The notes under the pieces: model-generated
What the model saw: the letters and a program-made list of their open reading frames with translations, nothing else
What the model was told of the DNA's origin: nothing
Database searches by the model: none
Assembly (NCBI GenBank): GCA_964540895.1
Contig: CAZIOP010000001.1
Span: 62,001 to 126,000 of the forward strand
Direction: 5' to 3'
DNA length: 64,000 bases
Source of the DNA: Patescibacterium sp964540895
GTDB lineage: Bacteria > Patescibacteriota > Patescibacteriia > Patescibacteriales > Patescibacteriaceae
Shown: piece by piece, positions 32,834 to 41,438 of the stretch
Layout of the letters: the number at the start of each line of letters is the position of its first letter
Position numbering within the stretch: the stretch's first letter is position 1
Translations under genes and position numbers: made by a program

Positions 32834-34461
32834 TGAGTATACAAAAAAGATTTTTTTCAAATATATTTCGTTCGGCTGATTCAATTGCCGGTGCTGCTTT
32901 GATAATTGCTACTTTTTCTGTAGCTAGTCGAGTTTTAGGAGTACTACGTGATCGAATTTTAGCAGGAACTTTTGGTGCTGGCGAAACTTTAGACTTGTAT
33001 TACGCTGCTTTTCGTTTTCCCGATTTGATTTTTAATTTACTTGTATTAGGTGCTCTATCAGCCGGGTTCATTCCAATTTTTTCTAGCTTGATGAGTCGAG
33101 GTGAGGATAATACAGCTTGGCGATTGACTAATAATATAATTAATATTTTATGTGTTGGTCTCATTATTTTATGTAGTTTAGGTATTATTTTAGCACCCTG
33201 GTTAACTGATTTTATTGCCCCTGGTTTTGCTTCTTCTGCTAAATTTACGTTAATTCCGTTAACGCGGATTATGTTTATTTCTCCATTGTTGCTTGGTTTG
33301 TCTAGTATTATTGGCAGTGTGCTACAGTCTAAGCGACGTTTTCTTGTTTATTCGTTATCACCGATTTTTTATAATCTTGGTATTATTGGTGGTGCTTTAT
33401 TATTAGCACCTCGGTTTGGCATTATTGGTTTAGCGTGGGGAGTGGTGATTGGTTCGTTTATGCACTTACTTATTCAAATCCCGACCTTTGTTAATCTTGG
33501 TTTTCGATATCAATCTCTGTTTGAATGGAAAGATCGTAATGTTTTGTCAGTCTTTAAAATGATGTCAGCCAGAACCTTTAGTTTAGCAGTGACTCAGATT
33601 AACTTGTTGATTATTACCATTATTGCCTCAACGCTTGCCACTGGTTCATTAACCGTTTTCAATTTAGCTAATAATTTACAATTTTTTCCCGTGAGTTTAT
33701 TTGGTATCCCATTTGCCTTAGCAGTTTTTCCCTTGATGTCTGCTACCAACGACAAGAAAAGTATTATTGTTTTATTCTCACGTACCTTTCGTCATATTTT
33801 ATTTTTTATCATCCCAGCTACAGTAATAGCTATTGCGTTGCGAGCTCAGATTGTTCGTTTAGTTTTAGGTTCAGGAAAGTTCGATTGGACAGCTACGTTG
33901 TTGACTATTGATACACTTGGATTTTTTGCTTTATCTTTTTTTGCTCAAGCCACGTTGCCGCTATTGAATCGTGCTTTTTTTGCTCAACGAGATTCTCGTA
34001 CACCTTTATACGCTGGCTTAGTTGCAGAAGCTATTAATATTATTCTTTCGGTGTGGTTGGCTAGAAAATTTGGTGCTCCTGGTCTAGCTCTTGGTTTTTC
34101 AATCAGTACAATTGTTAATTTTATTTTGTTGTTTGTTTTCTTGCACCGTCGTTTAGAAGGACTTGATGAAAAACGGATTGTTATCTCTACACTTAAGTAT
34201 TCCGTGGCTGCCTTGTTAGCTGCTTTTTCAATTCAAGCTATGAAATTATTAGTGTGGCCATATGCAGATATGACTCGTTTTTCTGGAGTGTTATTACAAG
34301 CGGTCGCTGCTGGATTTTTTGGTTTACTAGTCTATCTTGGTATGTGCTCACTACTTAAGAGTGAAGAATTTTTAGAGCTATGGAAAGTTGCCAAGCGACG
34401 CTTCTTTAAGCCTGACAAGAATTTCAAAGCTGATGATCAGAGTGAAGCACGAGGAATATAG
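32830..34461 (+). CDS. murJ: Lipid II flippase MurJ (MviN family)
   Basis: 543 residues with about 14 transmembrane helices, as in MOP-type exporters. Recognisable motifs are SVASRVLGVLRDRILAGTFG near 30-50, YYAAFRFPDLIFNLLVLGAL, and PLLNRAFFAQRDSRTPLYAG. It flips the peptidoglycan precursor lipid II, or a related polyprenyl-linked sugar, across the membrane. The ATG at 32830 overlaps the gpmI stop (ATGA). Confidence 0.93.
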   Translation: MMSIQKRFFSNIFRSADSIAGAALIIATFSVASRVLGVLRDRILAGTFGAGETLDLYYAAFRFPDLIFNLLVLGALSAGFIPIFSSLMSRGEDNTAWRLTNNIINILCVGLIILCSLGIILAPWLTDFIAPGFASSAKFTLIPLTRIMFISPLLLGLSSIIGSVLQSKRRFLVYSLSPIFYNLGIIGGALLLAPRFGIIGLAWGVVIGSFMHLLIQIPTFVNLGFRYQSLFEWKDRNVLSVFKMMSARTFSLAVTQINLLIITIIASTLATGSLTVFNLANNLQFFPVSLFGIPFALAVFPLMSATNDKKSIIVLFSRTFRHILFFIIPATVIAIALRAQIVRLVLGSGKFDWTATLLTIDTLGFFALSFFAQATLPLLNRAFFAQRDSRTPLYAGLVAEAINIILSVWLARKFGAPGLALGFSISTIVNFILLFVFLHRRLEGLDEKRIVISTLKYSVAALLAAFSIQAMKLLVWPYADMTRFSGVLLQAVAAGFFGLLVYLGMCSLLKSEEFLELWKVAKRRFFKPDKNFKADDQSEARGI

Positions 34462-34477
34462 TATTGTTTCATCATCT

Positions 34478-34774
34478 ATGTCACAAACCTTTAAGAGAAC
34501 TATAGAAAATTTTATTTGTGAACATTGTGGGCAAAAAGTAATTGGTAATGGATATACTAATCACTGTCCAGAGTGTTTATACAGTAAACATGTTGATATT
34601 AATCCGGGTGATCGTGGGGCTATTTGTGGCGGTTTAATGAAACCGGGAGCGGTTGAAATAAAAGGTAAAGACTGGATTATTCTTCATCGTTGCGAACGTT
34701 GTGGCTTTGAACGAAAAAATAAAGTAGTAGTAGAAGATAATAGGGAAGTTTTAATTCAATTGACTAAATCTTGA
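34478..34774 (+). CDS. RNHCP domain zinc-ribbon protein
   Basis: 98 residues from the ATG at 34478. An upstream extension to 34388 overlaps murJ and is rejected. Motifs: FICEHCG (about 14-20), NHCPECLYSKHVD, PGDRGAICGGLM and HRCERCGFERKN. The Cys pairs should bind zinc. The family (RNHCP) has no established role that I know of. It is the last gene before the RNase P RNA. Confidence 0.88.
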   Translation: MSQTFKRTIENFICEHCGQKVIGNGYTNHCPECLYSKHVDINPGDRGAICGGLMKPGAVEIKGKDWIILHRCERCGFERKNKVVVEDNREVLIQLTKS

Positions 34775-34824
34775 TTTTTGGCTTATTTTAAGCAAAAAAA
34801 TATTAGATTCAGATACAAAAGTAC

Positions 34825-34853
34825 TTGACTTTCTGGGCAAAATCCGCTACTAT
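34825..34853 (+). promoter_or_regulatory. RNase P RNA promoter
   Basis: TTGACT (34825-34830), 17 bases, TACTAT (34848-34853). The predicted start is near 34860, about 17 bases before the P1 helix. Confidence 0.8.
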
Positions 34854-34876
34854 AGAACAACCTTGTCTTGAGATAA

Positions 34877-35281
34877 ACGCCCGGTACGTAGGTGATTGCT
34901 TTATTCAAAAAAAGATTAAAGAGGAAAGTCCGGACTCCAGAAAAAGGGCAGTGGGTAACGCCCACCGGAAGTAATTCCAGGGAAAGTGCCACAGAGACAA
35001 TACTACCTAGTCAAATGATTAGGGAAAGGTGAAAAGTGAGTTTAGGTTGCGTAAAGTCAGCCAGAACTCTCGTCGCTTGGCGACAAGCTGACGCGGTAAA
35101 CCCTGCCTGGAGCAAGAGCAAACCTTTTTTCGTATATTACGAAGAAAGACGAAAAGTAGCTCGCTTGAATCCTTAAGCGATTAGGGATCTAGATAGATAA
35201 TCATCGTTCGGTTATTAATTGGTGTGTTATATAATACACTAAGACCGGATACAGAATCCGGCTTATCGCGTGCCGGGTGCT
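34877..35281 (+). ncRNA. rnpB: RNase P RNA, bacterial class A
   Basis: Catalytic RNA that trims tRNA 5' leaders. P1 is formed by CGCCCGGTACG (34878-34888) with CGTGCCGGGTG (35269-35279). The universal core is present: GAGGAAAGTCCGGACTCC, CCACAGAGACAATA, AAAGGTGAAA, GGTAAACCC, AGATAGAT and ACAGAATCCGGCTTAT. By hand alignment to E. coli, the L15 stretch GGGUAGG reads AAAGUAG (35153-35159), so the GGU that pairs with tRNA CCA is missing. That fits the CCA-less tRNA genes here. There is no terminator before the next gene. Confidence 0.95.
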
Positions 35282-35301
35282 TATTTCATGATAAGGAATT
35301 T

Positions 35302-36717
35302 ATGAGAAAATCTGATTTACGTTTTTCAGTAATATTAGTTCCGCTCGATTATATAATGATTGTGGCAGCGGGATTGTCTGCTTATTTTTTACGTTTTTCT
35401 GAAGTCTCAACGGAAATTCGTCCAGTTATTTTTAGTTTACCAGTTAGTGATTATATTGCCATCGTTTGTATACTAGCCTTAGTGTGGTTAGTTATTTTTA
35501 GTTTTACGGGTTTATATAATTTACGTGAATTAGGGAGTTTGAAAATTGAATTGAAAAAAGTTGTGATTGGTTGCTCACTGGGATTAGTCGCCGTCGTAAT
35601 CTTTATTTTCTTTTACCGTGAATTATTTTCTTCACGGTTTATTGTTTTAGCTGGTTGGTTGTTAACGATGCTATATGTGGGTATTGGGAGAATTATTATG
35701 ACGTTGATACGTCGTTTTCTGTTTCGTCATGGGCAGGGAGTTCATTCAGTTGTGATGGTGGGTGAAAGTCAAACAGCTGATCACTTGGTACGAGAATTTG
35801 CCCGTCGTCCTGGCTTAGGTTTTGTGATTGTAAAACGTTTGGTTGATTTCAGTATGGAGTCTGCTAAAGAGTTAGAAGGATTACTGGCTGTACGAGAAGT
35901 AGATGAAATTATTCAAGCTGATCCTAATCTCTCTAAGAGTGATCGTTTACGTTTATTTGATTTTGCTGATGAGCATCATTTAGTGTACAAGTATGCCGCT
36001 GACCTTTTGGAAACAAAGGTACTGCGAGTTGAAGTTGATGAACTCGCCGGAATTCCAATTGTTGAAGTAAAAAAGACGCCATTGGAAGGTTGGGGTAGAG
36101 TAGCTAAACGTATTGGTGATATTGTAGGAGCTTTGTTTTTAATAACTTTGACTAGCCCAATTATGCTTTTGGTTATTATCGCCATCAAGCTTGATTCTCG
36201 TGGTCCAATTTTCTTTTCTCGCTTAGATGATGATTCGCCATTATATCGTATTGGACAAGCAGGCAAGAAATTCCGTTATTTAAAGTTTCGATCTATGCTC
36301 GTGCGGACTGATAGTATGCGTTACAATGAATTAGCTGATCGTAATGTTCGTGCTGATGGACCAATGGTGAAAATCAAAGATGATCCTCGGGTAACGAGAG
36401 TTGGTAAATTTATTCGTCGCTTTAGTATAGATGAGTTGCCAGAATTATTTTTAGTTTTAGCTGGCTCAATGAGTTTAGTTGGTCCTCGTCCACATTTGCC
36501 AGAAGAGGTAGACAAATATGAAAGTCGTCACAAAAAAGTCTTAACTATTAAACCGGGTATTACCGGCTATGCCCAAGTCTCAGGCCGAAGTGACTTATCG
36601 TTTGAAGAAGAAGTTAGATTAGATATTTACTATATTGAAAATTGGTCAATTGCTTCTGATATTATTATTTTATTAAAAACCCCGTTGGCAGTATTACGTC
36701 CACGAGTGGCTGAATAA
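35302..36717 (+). CDS. Polyprenyl-phosphate sugar-1-phosphate transferase (WbaP/WcaJ-like)
   Basis: 471 residues from the ATG at 35302, backed by AAGGA nine bases upstream. Four N-terminal membrane helices (about 10-115), a CoA-binding-like Rossmann region (about 125-240), one more helix (about 270-290), and the catalytic domain with LKFRSMLVRTD, RFSIDELPELF, LVGPRPHLPEEV and PGITGYAQVSGR. It starts lipid-linked glycan synthesis by loading the first sugar phosphate. It begins 20 bases after the RNase P RNA with no terminator between. Confidence 0.93.
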   Translation: MRKSDLRFSVILVPLDYIMIVAAGLSAYFLRFSEVSTEIRPVIFSLPVSDYIAIVCILALVWLVIFSFTGLYNLRELGSLKIELKKVVIGCSLGLVAVVIFIFFYRELFSSRFIVLAGWLLTMLYVGIGRIIMTLIRRFLFRHGQGVHSVVMVGESQTADHLVREFARRPGLGFVIVKRLVDFSMESAKELEGLLAVREVDEIIQADPNLSKSDRLRLFDFADEHHLVYKYAADLLETKVLRVEVDELAGIPIVEVKKTPLEGWGRVAKRIGDIVGALFLITLTSPIMLLVIIAIKLDSRGPIFFSRLDDDSPLYRIGQAGKKFRYLKFRSMLVRTDSMRYNELADRNVRADGPMVKIKDDPRVTRVGKFIRRFSIDELPELFLVLAGSMSLVGPRPHLPEEVDKYESRHKKVLTIKPGITGYAQVSGRSDLSFEEEVRLDIYYIENWSIASDIIILLKTPLAVLRPRVAE

Positions 36718-36728
36718 TTATTATTGAT

Positions 36729-37850
36729 ATGAAAGTAGCTTTAATTCATGATCATTTAGCTCAAGCGGGTGGAGCTGAAAAAGTTTTACAGGTTTTATGT
36801 GAAATGTTTCCTGATGCTCCAATCTATACGTTGTTGTACGAACCACAGAATGTTGATCGACATTTTAAAAACAAAAAAATCTATACCTCAATAATTCAGC
36901 GTCTGCCGGGAGGTGTCACACATTACCAGTGGTATATGCCTTTCATGCCAATGGCTGTTGAGTTTTTTAACCTCAGTGATTTTGACGTAGTTATTTCTGA
37001 TGCGAGTGCCTTTGCCAAAGGTGTTATCACTGGTCCTCATACTTTACATATTTGTTATTGTCATACACCCACTAGATATCTCTGGGATTATACACATCAA
37101 TATATTCAAGAACTTCGTTATAATAAATATTTTAAAAAAGTAATTTCCCTGATTCTCAATTATATTCGTTTGTGGGATGCGGCTGCAGCTAATCGAGTTG
37201 ATTATTTTATTGCTAACTCTAAGACTATTAAAAATCGGATTGCTAAATATTATCGTCGAACTTCCACAGTGATTTATCCGCCCGTGGAACTTGATCGTTT
37301 TAACAGTTCAGGTCAACCAGGTACATATTTCTTAGTTGGTGGACGATTAGCTTCCTACAAACGATTTGATATCGTAGTTGAAGCTTTTAAAGAATTGAAT
37401 TTGCCGTTAAAAATTTTTGGTGATGGAGTTGATTTTGATCGATTACAATCAATCGCCGCTGGTGCTTCTAATATTGAATTTTTAGGTAGAGTAAGTGAAG
37501 AAGAAAAAGCTATTCTTTATCGTGACTGCCAAGCATTTATTAATCCTCAAGAAGAAGATTTTGGTATTACAGTGGTTGAAGCTATGGCTTCAGGTCGACC
37601 TATTATTGCTTATCGTAAAGGCGGTGCCACTGAGACTGTAATTGAAAATAAAACAGGTGCTTTTTTTGATCATCAAACAACCGCCGCACTGATTGATTGC
37701 GTACGAAATTTTAAAGCAGAAAATTTTGATCCTGCTGTGCTTCGTCAACATGCTGAACAATTTTCAGTCAGTCGTTTTAAGGAAGAAATTTCTGCCGTTG
37801 TGACTCGAGAATATGAACGATTTAAAAACGGTCATGAATATCTTGATTGA
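36729..37850 (+). CDS. Glycosyltransferase, GT4/GT-B type
   Basis: 373 residues. The N-terminal acceptor domain starts MKVALIHDHLAQAGGAEKVL. The C-terminal donor domain contains VGGRLASYKRFDIVVEAF, EFLGRVSEEE and the E-x7-E segment EEDFGITVVEAMASGRPIIAY. It probably extends the glycan begun by the upstream phosphotransferase. It starts 11 bases after that gene and overlaps the next by 17 bases. Confidence 0.92.
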   Translation: MKVALIHDHLAQAGGAEKVLQVLCEMFPDAPIYTLLYEPQNVDRHFKNKKIYTSIIQRLPGGVTHYQWYMPFMPMAVEFFNLSDFDVVISDASAFAKGVITGPHTLHICYCHTPTRYLWDYTHQYIQELRYNKYFKKVISLILNYIRLWDAAAANRVDYFIANSKTIKNRIAKYYRRTSTVIYPPVELDRFNSSGQPGTYFLVGGRLASYKRFDIVVEAFKELNLPLKIFGDGVDFDRLQSIAAGASNIEFLGRVSEEEKAILYRDCQAFINPQEEDFGITVVEAMASGRPIIAYRKGGATETVIENKTGAFFDHQTTAALIDCVRNFKAENFDPAVLRQHAEQFSVSRFKEEISAVVTREYERFKNGHEYLD

Positions 37851-38994
37851 TATACGGCCGTTAATGGATGAACGGTATAGTGGTGTGGCTGAATATACAT
37901 TTGAATTATTGCAAGCTTTATTTACTTTAGATTCAACTAATAATTATTGGCTGTTTTATAATTCAGCTAAAGACATTAGCTATCGGTTACCGGCCTTTGA
38001 TTATCCTAATGTGAAGATTATTAGGACACGGTGGCCTAATAAAATATTTAATTACGCTTTTTTAAAATTATTTCGACGGCCATATTTTGATCGTTTAATA
38101 GGGGAGAAGGTTGATATTTTTTTCATGCCGCATTTTAATTTTGCGGCTTGGTCACCTACAGTACAATCAGTATTAGCAGTACATGATGTATCGTTTTTAC
38201 ATTACCCTGAATTTTTCAGTTGGCGAAAAAATGTTTGGCATCGTTTATTAGGAGTCAAAAGTTTACTACGTCGTTTTTCATATATTGTAGTGTTATCTGA
38301 AAATACTAAAGCAGATATTATCAATACTAACATTTCAAGTGAAAAGATAACTACTATTTATTCTGGTCTTTCTTCAGTCTATAAAAAAATACCGCAGGGT
38401 GATACGGCATTACAAACAGTGAAACAGAAATATCAATTACCTGATAATTTTATATTGTTTCTGGGAACAGTTGAGCCTCGGAAAAATATTATTGGCTTGA
38501 TTAGAGCCTTTGAAATCGTAAAGAAAAATAAAGACTCAGATTTGAAATTAGTGATTGCCGGAGGCAGAGGTTGGAAAGCAAATCCAGTTTATACAGCAGC
38601 GAAACAATCACTGTATACCAACGACATAATCTTTTTAGATTATGTACCCGCTAATGAAAAAGTGTATTTATATAATCTAGCAAGTGTCTTTGTGTACACT
38701 TCTTTCTATGAAGGTTTTGGTTTTCCTCCCTTAGAAGCCATGGCCTCTGGTACGCCTACAATTGTGAGTGCAGTTTCTTCATTACCAGAAGTGGTAGAGA
38801 ATGGAGCTATTATGGTTGATCCATATAATCCAACAAGTATTGCAATAGCTCTCCAGGAAGTGATAGAGGATGAAAGTCTGCGAAATCATTTAATAGCGAG
38901 GGGACAAGCTAGAGCAGAGTCATTTCGATGGGAGTATACGGCAAAACAATATCTCGATTTGTTTACTGGAGTACTGAAAAAAAATAAGCCATAG
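37834..38994 (+). CDS. Glycosyltransferase, GT4/GT-B type
   Basis: 386 residues from the ATG at 37834 (MNILIDIRPLMDERYSGVAEY). A start at 37813 is possible but less likely. Donor-site motifs: FLGTVEPRKNIIGLIRAF, IAGGRGWKANPVY and FYEGFGFPPLEAMASGTPTIVS. It is the third gene of a three-gene glycan unit. A hairpin over its last codons acts as terminator for the opposite strand, not for this gene. Confidence 0.92.
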   Translation: MNILIDIRPLMDERYSGVAEYTFELLQALFTLDSTNNYWLFYNSAKDISYRLPAFDYPNVKIIRTRWPNKIFNYAFLKLFRRPYFDRLIGEKVDIFFMPHFNFAAWSPTVQSVLAVHDVSFLHYPEFFSWRKNVWHRLLGVKSLLRRFSYIVVLSENTKADIINTNISSEKITTIYSGLSSVYKKIPQGDTALQTVKQKYQLPDNFILFLGTVEPRKNIIGLIRAFEIVKKNKDSDLKLVIAGGRGWKANPVYTAAKQSLYTNDIIFLDYVPANEKVYLYNLASVFVYTSFYEGFGFPPLEAMASGTPTIVSAVSSLPEVVENGAIMVDPYNPTSIAIALQEVIEDESLRNHLIARGQARAESFRWEYTAKQYLDLFTGVLKKNKP

Positions 38995-39013
38995 ATTTTG
39001 TCTATGACTTATT
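38977..39013 (-). terminator. Minus-strand terminator embedded in the end of a plus-strand gene
   Basis: Stem AATAAG(C)CATAGA / TCTATG(A)CTTATT with a 5-base loop. On the minus strand it is followed by eight T (38977-38984). It serves the gene at 39038-39505 and includes the stop codon of the convergent glycosyltransferase. Confidence 0.75.
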
Positions 39014-39037
39014 AGTTGTTTATACCACTGAAAGTAC

Positions 39038-39505
39038 TTACAACAAAGAACAGATAATTTTTTTCATGTTTTCTTCTAAAGAATCATAATGATTTTTAAT
39101 CACCTCCATGTTTGGATCTGATAAATCATTATCTAATGCCTGGATATCAACAAGATCGAATGTAGAGGCAGGCTTTACTTTAAATGAAAAAAAGTACATG
39201 TCAATTTTTGCATCTAGTGTTTCATTAGTAGTAGAGAGATCAATTGAACATAAAAAATAAGTATTTGATTCTTCGTCCAGATTTCCAAACTCACTTTCAA
39301 ACTCTTTAATGCTTTCTTTAATTTGTTTAAAGTTTTTTGGCATCTTGCTTGATTTGTATTCAACCCTTATTTCTCCCTTAACTTTTTTTGTTAATTTTGA
39401 ATTTTCGGGTAATTGATTTTCCTCCAGAGATTGCATGTTCTCAAACAATATCCCGATTTTTGTTGAGAACGACAAGGTACGACTTCCCGTGATGTGTGTT
39501 TTCAT
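39038..39505 (-). CDS. Unknown soluble acidic protein
   Basis: 155 residues, mixed alpha/beta with no membrane segment. It is acidic overall (EFESEFGNLDEESNTY, DLVDIQALDNDLSD). No family recognised. It stands alone on the minus strand between the glycan genes and rpsB. TTGACA lies on its strand upstream (revcomp of TGTCAA at 39556-39561), but the -10 is weak, and an AGGTAA sits about 20 bases from the ATG. Its terminator is at 38977-39013. Confidence 0.65.
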   Translation of the reverse strand: MKTHITGSRTLSFSTKIGILFENMQSLEENQLPENSKLTKKVKGEIRVEYKSSKMPKNFKQIKESIKEFESEFGNLDEESNTYFLCSIDLSTTNETLDAKIDMYFFSFKVKPASTFDLVDIQALDNDLSDPNMEVIKNHYDSLEENMKKIICSLL

Positions 39506-39583
39506 GTTTTTATTTTTTTAAGGTTACCTGTACTTAAACACATATTTTACTATTTGTCAAAGGTTTTGTGGGGTTGTTATATC

Positions 39584-39612
39584 TTGACATTATTCTTAAT
39601 TTCACTTACAAT
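39584..39612 (+). promoter_or_regulatory. rpsB-tsf promoter
   Basis: TTGACA (39584-39589), 17 bases, TACAAT (39607-39612). A 120-nt leader follows. Confidence 0.85.
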
Positions 39613-39623
39613 AAAACCATTAA

Positions 39624-39719
39624 ATTATGGCTAGCCCATAATTATTTTATTCATTTCTCATCTCCCGTATATTTTTCCTTCCCTTATGGAATTTGATCCA
39701 GACAGGGCCACGGGGGAGA
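39624..39719 (+). promoter_or_regulatory. Structured rpsB leader
   Basis: Perfect 7-bp hairpin ATTATGG/CCATAAT (39624-39642) at the start of the transcript, and a longer helix between TCTCCCGT (39661-39668) and ACGGGGGAGA (39710-39719), with two unpaired Gs. It ends about 20 bases before the ATG. In other bacteria S2 represses its own mRNA, and a similar role here is inferred. Confidence 0.45.
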
Positions 39720-39738
39720 GGTTTAAAGGAAACACATT

Positions 39739-40479
39739 ATGTCAGAAAAAAATATTACCCTGAAGTCACCTTCAGTGGTTGAGATGTTAGAAGCTGGGAT
39801 GCACTTTGGTCACCGGACATTTAAGTGGCACCCAAAAATGAAGCCTTACATTTTTGAAGCTCGTAAGGGAATTCATATTATTGATTTAGAGCAGACTAAG
39901 ACTAAGCTTGATGAAGCTTTGGCTTTTATCAGTCGTATTGCTGCTGAAGGTAAGATTGTTTTGTTTGTTGGTACTAAGAATCAAGTTAAAGGACCATTAG
40001 AAGAAGCAGCAAAAGCTATGGGTATGCCATATGTTAGTCAACATTGGTTAGGTGGGACCTTAACTAACTTTGCAATTATTAGAAATTCTATTCGAGTTTT
40101 TCAAGATTTAACAGAAAAGAAAGATCAGGGTAAGTTAGAAAAATATACCAAGAAAGAACGTTTAAACTTTGACCGTCGTATTGCCAAATTGTCGCAAACT
40201 GTTGGAGGTTTAGTTGGTATGAACCGTACACCAGACGCAGTTTTTATTTGGGATATTAAACATGAAGAAACTGCCTTAGCTGAGGCTAAGAAAAAGCGTA
40301 TTCCAATTGTGGCAGTATGTGATACTAACGTTAACCCTGAAGGAATTGATTACATCATTCCTGCTAACGATGATGCTTCTAAGGCAATCATCATGATCAT
40401 GAAATTAATTGAAGAAAACGTACTTGCTGCCAAAGCTGTAGCTAAAGAAACTAAAGAAGCAGCTGCCAAAACAGAATAG
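39739..40479 (+). CDS. rpsB: 30S ribosomal protein S2 (uS2)
   Basis: 246 residues, normal length. Signatures: VEMLEAGMHFGHRTFKWHPKM near the start, HWLGGTLTNF, GLVGMNRTPDAVFIWD and PIVAVCDTNVNPEGIDYIIPANDDA. The Ala/Lys-rich tail is common. AAAGGA precedes the ATG. It forms an operon with tsf, as in most bacteria. Confidence 0.98.
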   Translation: MSEKNITLKSPSVVEMLEAGMHFGHRTFKWHPKMKPYIFEARKGIHIIDLEQTKTKLDEALAFISRIAAEGKIVLFVGTKNQVKGPLEEAAKAMGMPYVSQHWLGGTLTNFAIIRNSIRVFQDLTEKKDQGKLEKYTKKERLNFDRRIAKLSQTVGGLVGMNRTPDAVFIWDIKHEETALAEAKKKRIPIVAVCDTNVNPEGIDYIIPANDDASKAIIMIMKLIEENVLAAKAVAKETKEAAAKTE

Positions 40480-40565
40480 TAGATTGTTTCTAAAAAGAAG
40501 CATATAGAATTATACATAATTACTTTGTATAATAAAGATATTATTTCAACTTGATAATTAAATAT

Positions 40566-41363
40566 ATGGAACAAATTAAAATATTACGTGAACGAACAGG
40601 TGCCGGTATTGTTGATTGCAAGACTGCACTCACAGAAGCAAATGGTGATCTTGATGTAGCCGTTGATATCTTACGAAAAAAAGGTATTGCCAAGGCTGCT
40701 AAACGAGGTGACCGTGAAGCTACAGAAGGCTTAGTAAAAGTTGCTGTTAAATCAGATAACTCTGAAGGCTATATGTTTGAGATGAATGCTGAAACAGATT
40801 TTGTAGTACGCAATGATCAGTTTAAAGAAATGGCTGAAAAAATTATGACAGCTGTGAAGGACAAACAACCTGCTACGTTAGAAGAGGTTGGTGCTTTAGT
40901 AATTGATTCTGGTACAGTGACCGAAAGTCTTGAGCATATGAGTGGTGTTATTGGTGAAAAAATTGGTATTAGTCGTTATACTCGTATGACCTCAACTGGA
41001 ACTGTAGGTAGTTATGCTCATCCTCAGGGTAATATCGGTGTATTGATAGCAGTTAACACTTCAAATCAAACTGAATTAGTTCAAAACTTAGCTATGCATA
41101 TTGCCGCTGCTAATCCTCGCTATCTCAAACCAGAAGAAGTTGATCCAGCTGAATTAGAAAGAGAAAAAGAAATATACCGTGAACAACTTCGCCAAGAAAG
41201 AAAACCTGAAGAAATGATTGAAAAGATTTTAACTGGTAAGTTAAATAAATACTTTGAAGAAGTTTGTTTAATCAAGCAAGAGTATATTAAAGATGATAGT
41301 AAGAAAATACAAGACATCTTAAACGGTGCAGAAATTGAAGGTTTTGTCCGTTATTCTCTTTAA
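40566..41363 (+). CDS. tsf: Elongation factor Ts
   Basis: 265 residues from the ATG at 40566. It exchanges GDP on EF-Tu. The N-terminal UBA-like domain has LRERTGAGIVDCKTALTEA, then RKKGIAKAAKR and EMNAETDFVVRNDQF. The C-terminal part includes MHIAAANPRYL and EVCLIKQEYI. It lies 86 bases after rpsB and is followed by a strong terminator. Confidence 0.97.
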   Translation: MEQIKILRERTGAGIVDCKTALTEANGDLDVAVDILRKKGIAKAAKRGDREATEGLVKVAVKSDNSEGYMFEMNAETDFVVRNDQFKEMAEKIMTAVKDKQPATLEEVGALVIDSGTVTESLEHMSGVIGEKIGISRYTRMTSTGTVGSYAHPQGNIGVLIAVNTSNQTELVQNLAMHIAAANPRYLKPEEVDPAELEREKEIYREQLRQERKPEEMIEKILTGKLNKYFEEVCLIKQEYIKDDSKKIQDILNGAEIEGFVRYSL

Positions 41364-41380
41364 GCTATAAGGCGTATATA

Positions 41381-41415
41381 AATAAAGCTACCTTTTGAGG
41401 TAGCTTTATTTTTTT
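41381..41415 (+). terminator. rpsB-tsf terminator
   Basis: AATAAAGCTACC (41381-41392) pairs perfectly with GGTAGCTTTATT (41399-41410), followed by T. Confidence 0.92.
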
Positions 41416-41426
41416 AAGAAAGAGTC

Positions 41427-41432
41427 TATACT
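41427..41432 (+). promoter_or_regulatory. -10 box of a leaderless histidine kinase transcript
   Basis: TATACT at 41427-41432. Seven bases on is the A of the second ATG (41439), which decides that start over the ATG at 41433. No strong -35 is seen; it would overlap the upstream terminator. Confidence 0.55.
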
Positions 41433-41438
41433 ATGAGT

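Noticed and set aside
32149..32844. 231-codon open frame antisense to gpmI
   Set aside because: It is a mirror of a gene with clear family motifs, has no SD site or promoter of its own, and its translation is low-complexity Ser/Leu-rich.
34783..34992. Minus-strand open frame over the 5' part of the RNase P RNA
   Set aside because: It covers conserved RNase P RNA core sequence and has no gene-like features.
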